A DNA stretch of 64,000 nucleotides from Actinomycetaceae bacterium (GCA_030527545.1 JAUNAP010000002.1:297461-361460), one strand, 5' to 3'. Shown: positions 8,863-18,075, counted from the stretch's first letter. The notes: generated from the sequence alone by a model not told the origin. Translations and numbers: made by a program.

Positions 8863-9662
8863 CTCACGTGACCAAGGCGATCATTCTGGCCCGAGGGTTG
8901 GGCACACGAATGCGCAAGCAGGCCCAGTCCGCTCAGCTCTCGGCCGACCAGCAGGCGGCAGCGAACGCGGGCACGAAGGCCCTCATCAACGTCGGGCGCC
9001 CCTTCCTCGACTACATCATCTCGGCACTCGCCGACGTCGGTGTCACGGACGTGTGCCTCGTCATCGGTCCCGAGCACCACGCATTCCGCGACTACTACGA
9101 CGCGATTGCCACGGAGCGGGTGCGCATCCACTACGCGGTTCAAGAAGAGCCCCTCGGCACCGCGGACGCGCTCGCGGCGGCCCGCGAGTTCCAGGGCGAG
9201 GACCGCGCGGTGGTCCTCAACTCGGACAACTACTACCCGGTCTCGGCGCTGCGCGAGCTCGTCGCCCAGCCCGGTTCCGCTGTCGTGGGCTTCACCCGCC
9301 GGGCGATGGTCGAGGATTCGAACATCGCGGCCGAGCGGATCAGGAGTTTCGCGATCATCGATTCCGATGGCACCCGTATGAGCGAAGTCATCGAGAAGCC
9401 CGACGAGGCGACCTACGCCCGTCTCGCGGATGCTCCGGTGTCGATGAACTGCTGGTTGTTCACCGCTGCGATCCAAGAGTGCTGTTCGCGGGTGACCCCT
9501 TCGCCTCGTGGCGAGCTCGAGCTCATCGACGCCGTCAACTTGCTCATGGCCTCGGAGGACGTCGCGCTCGTCATCAGCGATGAGGGGGTTCTCGACATGT
9601 CGAATCAGGACGATATCCCCTCGGTGCAGGCCGCTCTTGCTGGAGTGACGGTCGCGTTGTAG
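8859..9662 (+). CDS. Sugar-nucleotidyltransferase-like protein
   Basis: 267 residues of the NTP_transferase fold: N-terminal KAIILARGLGTRMRK (nucleotide loop) and a metal-binding VVLNSDNYYP. The usual LAGG/LAAG of the loop is LARG here. Start ATG overlaps the UGPase stop, so the two are translationally coupled and may act in one pathway on hexose-1-phosphates. A ~20-residue Gln/Ala-rich insert separates the nucleotide loop from the Lys-bearing NAGTKALINVGRPF segment. Substrate unknown. Confidence 0.75.
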   Translation: MTHVTKAIILARGLGTRMRKQAQSAQLSADQQAAANAGTKALINVGRPFLDYIISALADVGVTDVCLVIGPEHHAFRDYYDAIATERVRIHYAVQEEPLGTADALAAAREFQGEDRAVVLNSDNYYPVSALRELVAQPGSAVVGFTRRAMVEDSNIAAERIRSFAIIDSDGTRMSEVIEKPDEATYARLADAPVSMNCWLFTAAIQECCSRVTPSPRGELELIDAVNLLMASEDVALVISDEGVLDMSNQDDIPSVQAALAGVTVAL

Positions 9663-9694
9663 CGTGCCCGCGCGCATAACGTGAGGACAGGCCT

Positions 9695-9700
9695 TACTCT
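9695..9700 (+). promoter_or_regulatory. -10 element of leaderless promoter for the nitrite reductase operon
   Basis: TACTCT, 7-base spacer (GGGGGGT), then ATG at 9708. This favours 9708 over the in-frame GTG at 9681, which lies upstream of the -10 box. Confidence 0.5.
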
Positions 9701-9707
9701 GGGGGGT

Positions 9708-10793
9708 ATGCGCCTGTTCCCACGCTATGTCTTTTTCGTGTGTGCTTTAGCCGCGGTGGCGTGCGGATTTCTTGCTGCGCTCGCCCTCGCGGGTGTCCTG
9801 TCGGGGGAATTGCTAGATGCGCTCGCACGCTGGCATGCGCCGATCATGGTACATGGTTTCCTCCTTGTACTTATCGGTCTCGAACGAGCTCTCGCACGTA
9901 GGGCATGGTGGGGATTGGCTGCCCCGGCAGCATGTACGGTGGGAGCCTTCGGGGGACTTGGAACAGTCTTTGTGCCCGCATGGGCACAAGTGCTGGACGA
10001 ACGGATCGTCGCCGCCGTATGGGGGGTGGCTTTCGTCGGTTTCGCCGCCCTCACGGCCTCGATATATCGTCGCCGAGAAGATGTGTCGATTCTCGTCGAA
10101 GGCGTTGCTCTAGCGACAGTCGCTGCCGGAACGGCGTTGTGGGCGAGTGCACCCACCGAAGGACGAGCGGGACTTTGGTGGGCATGTGGTCTCGTGGGAG
10201 TTATTGCCGCGGAAAGGCTCGATCTCGCCCGTCTCGCCATGCCAAAGTGGCTCCCGTCGGTTGTGCTGGCGCAGGTCATTGGGGTTCTCGTGGCTTTGAC
10301 AATGACACTCTTTGTTAGCGCCACCGACTTTCTCGTTGGTACTCTTCTCGCCACATTGGCCCTTACTTTCCTCGTGAACGATGTTGCCCGGCGGACGCGT
10401 AAGTCGACAGGCGTCGCCCGAATGAGTGCCTATGCGATGCTGTGCGGTTGGGGATGGGTAGCTTTCGCTGCGGCCGAACTCCTCCTCTTCGGTTATCCCA
10501 TGGAGGGGATGATCCATGATTCGATCATCCACGCCTTGACTGTCGGTTGCCTGATCTCGATGATCATGGCCCATGCTCCGGTCATCGCCCCGGCGCTCTT
10601 GCGTCGGTCAATTGCAGTGACTCCGGCATCGTGGGTAGGCCTGGTTGCACTTGAAACGACCCTTTTCGTCCGCATCGTCGGTGCCGGGCGTGATGAGGAG
10701 GCCCTGTGGCGTGGAGGTGTCGTGGGAGGGATCGTCGCTTTCATCATATACGGCGTAGCCAGTGCCCTGACCTCAAGAAAGACGAATACATGA
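9708..10793 (+). CDS. Polytopic membrane protein, NnrS-like, in nirK operon
   Basis: 361 residues with about ten hydrophobic helices. The segment WHAPIMVHGF near the first loops and the late IIHALTVGCLISMIMAHAP resemble the two histidine motifs of NnrS-type heme/copper membrane proteins (WHAHEMLFGF and HALTVGAIG) that accompany nitric oxide and nitrite metabolism. The similarity is distant, so the family call is tentative. It overlaps the next gene by 4 bases (ATGA) and is the first of a three-gene operon ending in a copper nitrite reductase. Likely role: handling of NO, heme or copper at the membrane (inference). Confidence 0.7.
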   Translation: MRLFPRYVFFVCALAAVACGFLAALALAGVLSGELLDALARWHAPIMVHGFLLVLIGLERALARRAWWGLAAPAACTVGAFGGLGTVFVPAWAQVLDERIVAAVWGVAFVGFAALTASIYRRREDVSILVEGVALATVAAGTALWASAPTEGRAGLWWACGLVGVIAAERLDLARLAMPKWLPSVVLAQVIGVLVALTMTLFVSATDFLVGTLLATLALTFLVNDVARRTRKSTGVARMSAYAMLCGWGWVAFAAAELLLFGYPMEGMIHDSIIHALTVGCLISMIMAHAPVIAPALLRRSIAVTPASWVGLVALETTLFVRIVGAGRDEEALWRGGVVGGIVAFIIYGVASALTSRKTNT

Positions 10794-12124
10794 CCGTGAA
10801 GAAGCCGAGAAGGAGGCTGCGTACAGATCGGCTGACGACGCTATGGATGATTGTCGCGATTGTCATCGAACCAGCCGTGATCATGTGGCCGGGGGCATTC
10901 GCGCAGCCGTTGTGGACCTCGATCCACGTCGTCACCATCGGTATTATTCTCACCTCAATTCACCAGTGGTCGTGGCATTTTGCTCAAGGACTCCTTCATT
11001 TGCCGCCTGAATCCTCGCGGGCCCGAGCATGGCGCACGGGCAGGATCCTCCTTATCCACGTGGGACTTATCGTGGTGCTCATTGGCATGCGGATGGCCAG
11101 CTACCACACCGCTTCTGCAGGGGCTGTTATTATTTTCGTTGCCGTCGTCGGTCACGCGATTGCTCTCGTCCACGCCCTATCATCGCCGTTCGGCGCTCAA
11201 TTCAGTGCGACTATGCGTTATCCCGTCTGTGGGTTAGTGTTTCTTTGCTGTGGCATCGCAGTCGCGATCGCGCTCTTGTCGGCGATGTTCATAGCCAAAG
11301 CTGATGACCCGCTCGCGCAAGCTCGAGATTCCCTTGCCTTAGCCCATTTGTCGTTCAACGTGTGGGGATTTGCGGGACTTACCATTTCCGGTGTCCTTGT
11401 CACGCTTGGACCGACCGTTCTGCGCGCGCGGGCGGATCGGCGCGCGTTACCCTACGCGAAAGCCGGGTTGCTTCCTCTCGCCCTCGATGTCGTGCTCATC
11501 GCCGTTGCCAATGGTTTCGGATACTTCATGCTCGCGGCGATCGCAGAGCTTGTATGGGTAGGACTCGTCATCGTCATCGTTGGGATACCGATTGCCTCGG
11601 CGGCCCGACGGGTGCGACGAATCGAGATGCCCGCCGTTTCCATGCTTGTTGGACTGGCGTGGTTGGTCGGCTCTGCATGTGCATCGGCGTGGTTGACAGG
11701 CACAGCGACGACAGCAGGGGAGCTTCGCGGTAATCTCATCGCCGTTTACGCCTTCGCGGCGGCTGGTGGCGTTGTACAGCTCATCGTCGGCGCTATGGAA
11801 TTTCTCATGCCCGCCGTCATCGGCGGTGGTCCTGGTCCCTTGAAAACGGGGATGGCTGCCATGAACGCCTACGCACCGGCGAGACTCGCGGCGCGGCACG
11901 TCGCACTCGTTCTCGCGCTGGTCGCTGGTCCGGGCCCATGGCGGATAGCTCTTGCGGTCTGTGTGGCGCTCACGTATGTCGCCCAGATTGCTGCCTTTAT
12001 CGTGACGGGGAAGCGGCAGGGGCGAGCCCGACTCGCCGTCTTACGCTCGCAGGCATTCGCCGGTGAGCCCCTTGATCTAGATCTTCTCAGCGTGAAAAGG
12101 CGAGGAAAGGAACATATGTCATGA
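10790..12124 (+). CDS. Polytopic membrane protein with conserved His residues, in nirK operon
   Basis: 444 residues, about twelve predicted membrane helices. I do not recognise a named family with certainty. Intramembrane histidines occur in HQWSWHFAQGLLHLP, in HLSFNVWGFAG and in AARHVALVLA, reminiscent of heme-binding oxidase-like or NnrS-like proteins. Start ATG 10790 overlaps the previous stop, and the stop overlaps the ATG of the nitrite reductase gene, so all three are coupled. Candidate roles: electron delivery to the reductase, or copper/NO handling. Confidence 0.65.
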   Translation: MTVKKPRRRLRTDRLTTLWMIVAIVIEPAVIMWPGAFAQPLWTSIHVVTIGIILTSIHQWSWHFAQGLLHLPPESSRARAWRTGRILLIHVGLIVVLIGMRMASYHTASAGAVIIFVAVVGHAIALVHALSSPFGAQFSATMRYPVCGLVFLCCGIAVAIALLSAMFIAKADDPLAQARDSLALAHLSFNVWGFAGLTISGVLVTLGPTVLRARADRRALPYAKAGLLPLALDVVLIAVANGFGYFMLAAIAELVWVGLVIVIVGIPIASAARRVRRIEMPAVSMLVGLAWLVGSACASAWLTGTATTAGELRGNLIAVYAFAAAGGVVQLIVGAMEFLMPAVIGGGPGPLKTGMAAMNAYAPARLAARHVALVLALVAGPGPWRIALAVCVALTYVAQIAAFIVTGKRQGRARLAVLRSQAFAGEPLDLDLLSVKRRGKEHMS

Positions 12125-13440
12125 CAGTCGCAGACTCTCGCCGACTTGGGTGGGCAGTAATCGCCGTTCTCGCCGTCATTGCAGCGACGCTGGGAACGTA
12201 TGTGGCTGGTCATCGAGGTGAGACGCCACAGAGGCCCCATGCCACGGCAAGACAGGCGACGGGACACACGACGCACCTAACGATCACCGTCGAAGGTATG
12301 TCATTTAGCCCTGAGAAAGTAAGTGTGCCTGCCGGTGACAGACTTGTCATCAACGTGCGCAATAACTCCCCACTTGCACACGACCTCACAGGCCCGAAGG
12401 GAGAGACCACGGGGCTCCTCGCCCCAGGGGATGAGGGGACTGTGGATTTTGGCGTCGTTACAGAATCCTTTGAGGCCTACTGCTCGGTGGCTGGGCACAA
12501 ACAAATGGGCATGGTTCTACCCATCACCGTGACCGGGGCGCATGGTGGCGATAAGGGACACGCGACAGAACACATAGGCTCTCATGCTGGCGCGGCTCCC
12601 AGCATGGATGCCCTCATGAACGACGACACGCATCCGCTTGTCGACCCGATCCTGCAACCCGCGCCGACGGAAAACGTTCACAAGATCACGTTGCGTATGG
12701 GGGAGCGCAAGGAGAAACTCGCTGGCGAGGAGCGTTCGGTATGGACGTTCAACGACCGCGTGCCCGGACCAACCTTGCGTGGAAAAGTCGGTGACCGGTT
12801 CGAAATTACTCTTGTCAACGAGGGAAGCATGGAACACGGTGTTGACTTCCACGCCGGCCGTGTCGCCCCGGACGAGGCGATGAAGCCCGTCCCTCCAGGG
12901 CAGGTTCACACCTATGTCTTTACGGCGGACCACGCCGGGGCGTGGCTTTACCACTGCTCATCGACCCCGATGTCGTCGCATATTGCGCACGGGATGTTTG
13001 GCGCCGTCATCATCGATCCTACGGATCTCGAACCGGCTGATCGCGAATATCTTCTCCTTTATTCGGAGATTGCTATGCGCGACGATGGTGCGAGTATGGA
13101 TCCGGGAGTAGTTGCTTTTAATGGCTATCCTTTCCAATACGTGCGTGAACCGTTACGGGCTAGGGTTGGCGAGAAGGTGCGCATCTGGAGCGTCAATGCG
13201 GGGCCGAACACGTTCGAGTCTCTCCACATCGTCGGCGCTCATTTGCTCACGACGTGGAAGGAGGGGGCCTACGGTGTCCGTGAGGGGTCTCCTGCGGCAG
13301 CGCAGGCGCTTGATCTCGCACCCGCACAAGCGGGGTTCATCGAGACGCGGTTCGTTGAGCCCGGACACTATCCCGTCGTCAACCACGTGATGACCCTGGC
13401 CGAGAGGGGAGCCAAAGGCCTCATCTATGTCGACGAATGA
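12121..13440 (+). CDS. nirK: Membrane-anchored copper nitrite reductase with extra N-terminal cupredoxin domain
   Basis: 439 residues: an N-terminal anchor (about 10-30), a plastocyanin-like domain (about 50-138), then a two-cupredoxin NirK body. Domain 1 has its own type 1 copper set: H87, C121, H126, and M129 or M131. In the NirK body the type 1 ligands read H239, C279, H287, M292, and the type 2 histidines are H244, H278 and H422, with catalytic Asp242 (VDFHA) and His369. The enzyme reduces nitrite to NO outside the membrane. The fused cupredoxin probably acts as the in-built electron donor. It is the last gene of a coupled three-gene operon. A laccase-type role is less likely because the type 3 copper HxH motifs are missing. 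Confidence 0.85.
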   Translation: MTVADSRRLGWAVIAVLAVIAATLGTYVAGHRGETPQRPHATARQATGHTTHLTITVEGMSFSPEKVSVPAGDRLVINVRNNSPLAHDLTGPKGETTGLLAPGDEGTVDFGVVTESFEAYCSVAGHKQMGMVLPITVTGAHGGDKGHATEHIGSHAGAAPSMDALMNDDTHPLVDPILQPAPTENVHKITLRMGERKEKLAGEERSVWTFNDRVPGPTLRGKVGDRFEITLVNEGSMEHGVDFHAGRVAPDEAMKPVPPGQVHTYVFTADHAGAWLYHCSSTPMSSHIAHGMFGAVIIDPTDLEPADREYLLLYSEIAMRDDGASMDPGVVAFNGYPFQYVREPLRARVGEKVRIWSVNAGPNTFESLHIVGAHLLTTWKEGAYGVREGSPAAAQALDLAPAQAGFIETRFVEPGHYPVVNHVMTLAERGAKGLIYVDE

Positions 13441-13471
13441 GGAGGTGCAACGGCCATCTGACCGGCGGCCC

Positions 13472-13499
13472 TTGCGTTATGCAGGAGTCTTGCTAAAGT
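13472..13499 (+). promoter_or_regulatory. Promoter of the GH112 operon
   Basis: TTGCGT (13472-13477), 16-base spacer, TAAAGT (13494-13499), 38 bases before the lnpA start. A good Shine-Dalgarno (GAGGGGG) lies at 13524-13530. Confidence 0.5.
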
Positions 13500-13536
13500 G
13501 GGAGGAGCTCGCAGACAACACTCGAGGGGGAGCACG

Positions 13537-15741
13537 ATGAGCACACCATCGACAGGGCGAGTCACTCTGCCCATCCAAGACGACCTCACTGTCCCCGTTT
13601 CAGATGTCATCGACGCCTTCGGTGCTGACGCGGTGCGCAACTCGGACGGCACATGGCTGCCCGACGATGTCGCCGACCTGGGCATCGACGTGTACGAGAC
13701 GTATTTCCCGGGCAGGGGTGACCAAGAGTGGGCCCAAGATCACGTCGACATGTGCCCCCAGATCTTCCTCACCTCGGCGCGCACCCCGGCCCTGGCTGAC
13801 GGCCCTCTCGACATCGACCTTATGGGCGGCTATCTCGCCGACCAGATCCGCCCCAACACGACGTGCGATCGCGCCAAGTATTGGCAAGTCATCGACCGCA
13901 CGACAGGTGGCGTGGTCGAGCCGGAGAGGTGGCGACTTATCGACGGAGACACGCCGATCGTTCGGGTCGATAACGCCTGCGACGGCCACGTCTACCAGGC
14001 GACCTTCCTTGCCTATCAGCAGTGGGATCCCACGCAGATGTACAACTACATCACGAACAACTGGGAGGAAGACCCCACCAGGTATAAGGAGATCCCCTAC
14101 GACATCCGTCACGAGGCCGTGTGGGAGCGGGCCAAGGAGCGTTTTGCGCAGTGGCTCGAGGACCACCCCGACGTCACCGTCGTGCGGTTCACGACCTTCT
14201 TCTATCACTTCACGCTCGTGTTCAACGCCGAGCGTCGCGAGCAGTTCGTCGACTGGTTCGGCTACACCGCTTCCGTTTCCCCCGAGGCCATCGAGGCCTT
14301 CGAGGCCGAAACCGGCCTCAGCGTGACGCCGGAGGACTTTGTGCAGGCCGGCACCCACGCGTCGAGCTTCGTGCCCCCCACGCCCGTGTTTGCCGCCTGG
14401 ATCGACTTCCAGTCGCGCTTCGTGCGTTCGCGCATCGCGATCCTCACCCAGATGGCCCACGACGCCGGCAAGCGGGCGTTCATGTTCCTAGGCGACAACT
14501 GGATCGGCACGGAACCCTACGTCCCCGGATTCGGTGAATGCGGCATCGACGGCGTCGCCGGTTCGGTCGGCAACGCCGCAACCTGCCGAATGATTTCCGA
14601 CATTCCCGAGGTCGAGGTCCACGAGGGACGTTTCCTTCCCTACTTCTTCCCCGACGTCTTCTGCGCCGAAGGCGACCCCCTGGGCGAGGCCAACGAATCG
14701 TGGATCGCGGCCCGCCGCGCCATCTTGCGTCGCCCCCTCGAGCGCATCGGCTACGGCGGCTATCTCTCGCTCGCCCTCGAACACCCGGAGTTCATCGCCC
14801 GCGCCCAAGAGATCTGCAACGAGTTCCGTCTCCTCTACGACGCTCTTGGCGGCAAGCCCGCCGAATCGGCGCCCGTGCGCGTCGGCGTCCTCAACGCATG
14901 GGGTGCGATGCGCACGTGGCAGACCCACATGGTCGCCCACGCCCTGCCCTACTCGTTCACCGACCCCTACGTCGGTGTCCTCGAAGCGCTCGCGGGCATG
15001 CGCTACGACGTGACGTTCCTTAACTTCGACGACGTGCGTGCCGGTGCTCTCGACGATCTCGACGTCGTCATCAATTGTGGCAGCGCGGGCGACGCCTTCA
15101 GCGGCGGCGAGGCGTGGGCAGACCCGGCGATCAGCGGCGCGCTGCGTCGCTTCGTGCACGCCGGAGGCGGCCTCGTCGGCGTGGGCGACCCGACCGCCCA
15201 CCCTCTCGGCGGCGCCTACTTCCAGCTCAGCGACGTGTTCGGTGTCGACCGCGAACGCGGTTTCACCCTCTCGACCGACCGCTACGCCCGAAGCGTCGAG
15301 GAGCATTTCCTCCTCGCCGACGGGCCGATCGACCCAGAGGGCCTCAAGGGCGTGGGGCACGTCGCCGCGATTGCCTCCGACGTCGTCGTCCTCGCCGGCA
15401 GCCCCGACAATGTGGGAGTGTCGGTGCGCGAGATCGGCAACGGGCGTGCCGTCTACATCGCCGGCCTGCCCTACACGCCCCGCCACACCCGGCTCCTCGA
15501 TCGCGCCCTCATGTGGGCGGCATCGAGCGAAGCGGCGTGGGATTTCGTTGGCGTCGCGGACGATCCGAGCGTCGACGTTGCGACCGTCGACGACGGGTCG
15601 CGTCTTATCGTCTGCAACTCATCGATGACCCCGCGCGAGAGCCGCATTCGTTTTCGCGACGCATCGAAGTGTGTCAAGCTTGAGAGTGCAGGCTTCCAGA
15701 TCCTTGCGTCCACCGATCTGCGTGACGCTTCGGAGCACTAA
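13537..15741 (+). CDS. lnpA: 1,3-beta-galactosyl-N-acetylhexosamine phosphorylase (GH112)
   Basis: 734 residues. Phosphorolyses galacto-N-biose and/or lacto-N-biose I to galactose-1-phosphate and GlcNAc/GalNAc, the core disaccharides of mucin and milk glycans. The GH112 body is recognisable throughout; the proposed general acid is Asp320 within FLGDNWIGTEP, with the family's ETYFPGRGDQEW N-terminal region. A C-terminal domain with Rossmann-like and beta-sandwich parts matches full-length members. ATG 13537 follows GAGGGGGAGCACG. The downstream importer genes supply the substrate. Gal/GalNAc preference (GNB or LNB) cannot be told from the sequence. Confidence 0.93.
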   Translation: MSTPSTGRVTLPIQDDLTVPVSDVIDAFGADAVRNSDGTWLPDDVADLGIDVYETYFPGRGDQEWAQDHVDMCPQIFLTSARTPALADGPLDIDLMGGYLADQIRPNTTCDRAKYWQVIDRTTGGVVEPERWRLIDGDTPIVRVDNACDGHVYQATFLAYQQWDPTQMYNYITNNWEEDPTRYKEIPYDIRHEAVWERAKERFAQWLEDHPDVTVVRFTTFFYHFTLVFNAERREQFVDWFGYTASVSPEAIEAFEAETGLSVTPEDFVQAGTHASSFVPPTPVFAAWIDFQSRFVRSRIAILTQMAHDAGKRAFMFLGDNWIGTEPYVPGFGECGIDGVAGSVGNAATCRMISDIPEVEVHEGRFLPYFFPDVFCAEGDPLGEANESWIAARRAILRRPLERIGYGGYLSLALEHPEFIARAQEICNEFRLLYDALGGKPAESAPVRVGVLNAWGAMRTWQTHMVAHALPYSFTDPYVGVLEALAGMRYDVTFLNFDDVRAGALDDLDVVINCGSAGDAFSGGEAWADPAISGALRRFVHAGGGLVGVGDPTAHPLGGAYFQLSDVFGVDRERGFTLSTDRYARSVEEHFLLADGPIDPEGLKGVGHVAAIASDVVVLAGSPDNVGVSVREIGNGRAVYIAGLPYTPRHTRLLDRALMWAASSEAAWDFVGVADDPSVDVATVDDGSRLIVCNSSMTPRESRIRFRDASKCVKLESAGFQILASTDLRDASEH

Positions 15742-15765
15742 CACCACTACCTCGAAGGAGAGACC

Positions 15766-17091
15766 ATGACCAAGCGCAACCTCAGCCGCTGCGGAGCCGC
15801 CGCGACGGTCTTCGCTGTCGCCGCCCTCGGCCTTGGCGCCTGCTCGAACGGCGGGTCCGACTCTGACGCGTCCACGGCGCCCGAGAAGTCGGATTCGTCG
15901 GCCAAGATCGTCTACCTGCACCGTCTTCCCGACGAGAAAGGCATGACCCCGGTCGCCGACATCGTCAAGAAGTGGAACGACGAACACCCCGACGTCCAGG
16001 TCGAGGCCAAGAAGTTCGATGGCAAGGCCACCGAGATGATTAAGAAGCTCGAGACCGACATCAAGGCCGATAACGGCCCGTGCCTCGCGCAGCTCAGCTA
16101 CAACGAGGTCCCCGAGATGTTTACGAAGGGACTCCTCGAAGACGTCACGACGCATGCGTCGGGCTACAAAGATCACTACGGCAGCTCGTTCGACCTCATG
16201 AAGGTCGGGGACAAGCAGGTCGGTATTCCGCAAGACGTCGGTCCTCTCGTCTACATGTACGACAAGGCCGCCTTTGATGAGCTTGGCCTTGCCGTGCCGA
16301 CGACTGCCGACGAGCTCGCCGCCGTGGCCAAGAAGGCCGCCGAGCACAACAAGTTCGCCGTGTCGTTCCAGCCCGATGAGGCCCTTAACGGTCTCGCCGC
16401 TCAAGCCGCCGCCACCGGCGACGAGTGGTTCGGCACCGAGGGCGAGGCGTGGAAGGTCGACGTCAACGGTTCGGGCACCCAGAAGCTCGCCGAATTCTGG
16501 CAGGATGTTCTCGATTCGAAGGCCGCTTTGACCGAGGAACGTTGGGGCGATGGCTTCAAGGCCGCTGTCAACGACGGGCGACTCATCGGCACGATCGCGG
16601 CCGCATGGGAGCCGGCGCTCTTCGTTGCCGACTTCGGGTCCAACAATGACGTCAAGGGCAACTGGCGTGTCGCTCAGCTGCCGGCCTTCGGTGATTCGGT
16701 GGCCACCGGTCCCGACGGTGGCTCCGGCGTGGCCGTCATGAAGGGCTGCAAGATGGCGAAGGAGGCGACGGAGTTCGCCGACTGGTTCAACACGCAGGTC
16801 GACGACCTCGTCACGCAGGGCCTCGTCACGGCGGCGACGACGAAGCAGGGCACGACGCCCGATAGCCACAAGGAGTTCTTCGGCGGTCAAGACATCTACG
16901 CCGAGTTCACGAAGGCAGCAGCGACGATGAAGCCGATCACCTACATCCCCGGTTTCTCCGCGCTCGGTGACCCGATGAACCAGGCTGCCGCGGCTGCGGC
17001 GAAGGGCAGCGGGAAGGTGGCCGACATCTTCACCAAGGCCCAAGATGCCGCCGTCAAGGCGCTCAAGGACAACAACCTCAACGTCAAGTAG
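15766..17091 (+). CDS. Sugar ABC transporter substrate-binding lipoprotein (galacto-/lacto-N-biose candidate)
   Basis: 441 residues, family 1 extracellular solute-binding protein. Signal peptide with lipobox LGAC gives lipidation at Cys26, followed by a Ser/Asp-rich linker. Typical landmarks include the GIPQDVGPLVYMYDKAAFDELGL hinge region (cut here to the family pattern) and C-terminal helices. Placement directly behind lnpA suggests it binds galacto-N-biose or lacto-N-biose, as the bifidobacterial counterpart does. SD AAGGAGAG precedes the ATG. A 13-bp hairpin follows, probably letting this gene be expressed above the permeases. Confidence 0.9.
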   Translation: MTKRNLSRCGAAATVFAVAALGLGACSNGGSDSDASTAPEKSDSSAKIVYLHRLPDEKGMTPVADIVKKWNDEHPDVQVEAKKFDGKATEMIKKLETDIKADNGPCLAQLSYNEVPEMFTKGLLEDVTTHASGYKDHYGSSFDLMKVGDKQVGIPQDVGPLVYMYDKAAFDELGLAVPTTADELAAVAKKAAEHNKFAVSFQPDEALNGLAAQAAATGDEWFGTEGEAWKVDVNGSGTQKLAEFWQDVLDSKAALTEERWGDGFKAAVNDGRLIGTIAAAWEPALFVADFGSNNDVKGNWRVAQLPAFGDSVATGPDGGSGVAVMKGCKMAKEATEFADWFNTQVDDLVTQGLVTAATTKQGTTPDSHKEFFGGQDIYAEFTKAAATMKPITYIPGFSALGDPMNQAAAAAAKGSGKVADIFTKAQDAAVKALKDNNLNVK

Positions 17092-17098
17092 GCAACAG

Positions 17099-17129
17099 GC
17101 GTGGCGGCGGGTTGACCCCGCCGCCACGC
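17099..17129 (+). promoter_or_regulatory. Intra-operon hairpin between binding-protein and permease genes
   Basis: GCGTGGCGGCGGG pairs perfectly with CCCGCCGCCACGC (13 bp) around TTGAC, starting 8 bases after the binding-protein stop and ending 13 bases before the permease ATG. Such hairpins act as partial terminators or 3'-end stabilisers in many binding-protein operons. Confidence 0.7.
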
Positions 17130-17142
17130 GGAGGGATCAGTC

Positions 17143-18072
17143 ATGGCACACGCAGCGAAGTCGGGCTCGACGCGTCGCCGACGCAGCGAGGCAGTGACCG
17201 GGTGGGCGTTCATGGCGCCCTTCGCCGCGGTCTACCTCGTCGTCTTCATCATTCCGATCATCGTCGCCGTCCGGTCGTCGTTCTTCCAGACGAAGGCCGC
17301 CGGGGGAGGACTCTACGGTGGTGGCGAGGCCGTTGAGACGTTCGTTGGTGTGGCCAACTACGAGGCCACCATCCACTCGTCGGTGTTTTGGATGGGCATC
17401 GCGAGGGTGCTCGGATACACGCTCATCCAGGTGCCCATCATGATCATCGCGGCCATGGCCCTGGCCCTCCTCCTCGATTCTTTCCTTATTCGCCGAGTGG
17501 GTGCTTTTCGGCTCGGCTATTTCTTGCCCTTCGCGATCCCCGGTATCGTTGCCGCGATCGTGTGGCTCTACCTGTACACCCCCCAAATCTCCCCGCTCAC
17601 CGACCTCTTGTCGGGGCTCGGTATCGACGTCGACCTCATGGGGCCGGGGATCGTCCTCGCTTCGATGGCGAACATGACGACGTGGACCTACACCGGCTAC
17701 AACATGCTCATCTTCCTCGCCGCTTTGCAGGCAATCCCGCACGACCTCTACGAGGCGGCTCGCATCGACGGGGCCAACGGGTGGCAGGTGGTCACCCGCA
17801 TCAAGGTTCCTCTGCTTGGCAAGGCCGCGCTGCTTGCCGTTTTGTTGTCGATCGTGGGAACGATCCAGCTGTTTAACGAGCCGACCGTCATGGCCTCGGC
17901 AAACGCGTGGATGGGTAAGGCCTACACGCCCATGATGATGGCCTACAACACGATGATGGGACAGATTACGCCCGGCGGAGACGGCCCCGCGTCGGCAATT
18001 TCGATCGTCATGGCGGTCATCGCCGGTGTTCTCGCCGCGATCTACGCTTTTGTGCAAAGGATGGTGGATTAG
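17143..18072 (+). CDS. Sugar ABC transporter permease (MalF/MsmF type)
   Basis: 309 residues, six membrane helices. The cytoplasmic EAA loop that docks the ATPase is visible as EAARIDGANGWQ, about 90 residues from the end. First permease of the lnpA-linked importer; the partner permease starts 3 bases after its stop. No ATPase gene is in this operon. Confidence 0.92.
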   Translation: MAHAAKSGSTRRRRSEAVTGWAFMAPFAAVYLVVFIIPIIVAVRSSFFQTKAAGGGLYGGGEAVETFVGVANYEATIHSSVFWMGIARVLGYTLIQVPIMIIAAMALALLLDSFLIRRVGAFRLGYFLPFAIPGIVAAIVWLYLYTPQISPLTDLLSGLGIDVDLMGPGIVLASMANMTTWTYTGYNMLIFLAALQAIPHDLYEAARIDGANGWQVVTRIKVPLLGKAALLAVLLSIVGTIQLFNEPTVMASANAWMGKAYTPMMMAYNTMMGQITPGGDGPASAISIVMAVIAGVLAAIYAFVQRMVD

Positions 18073-18075
18073 CCC

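Noticed and set aside
15619..17127. Minus-strand open frame of 502 codons
   Set aside because: Shadow of the binding-protein gene, which has signal peptide, lipobox and family motifs on the plus strand.
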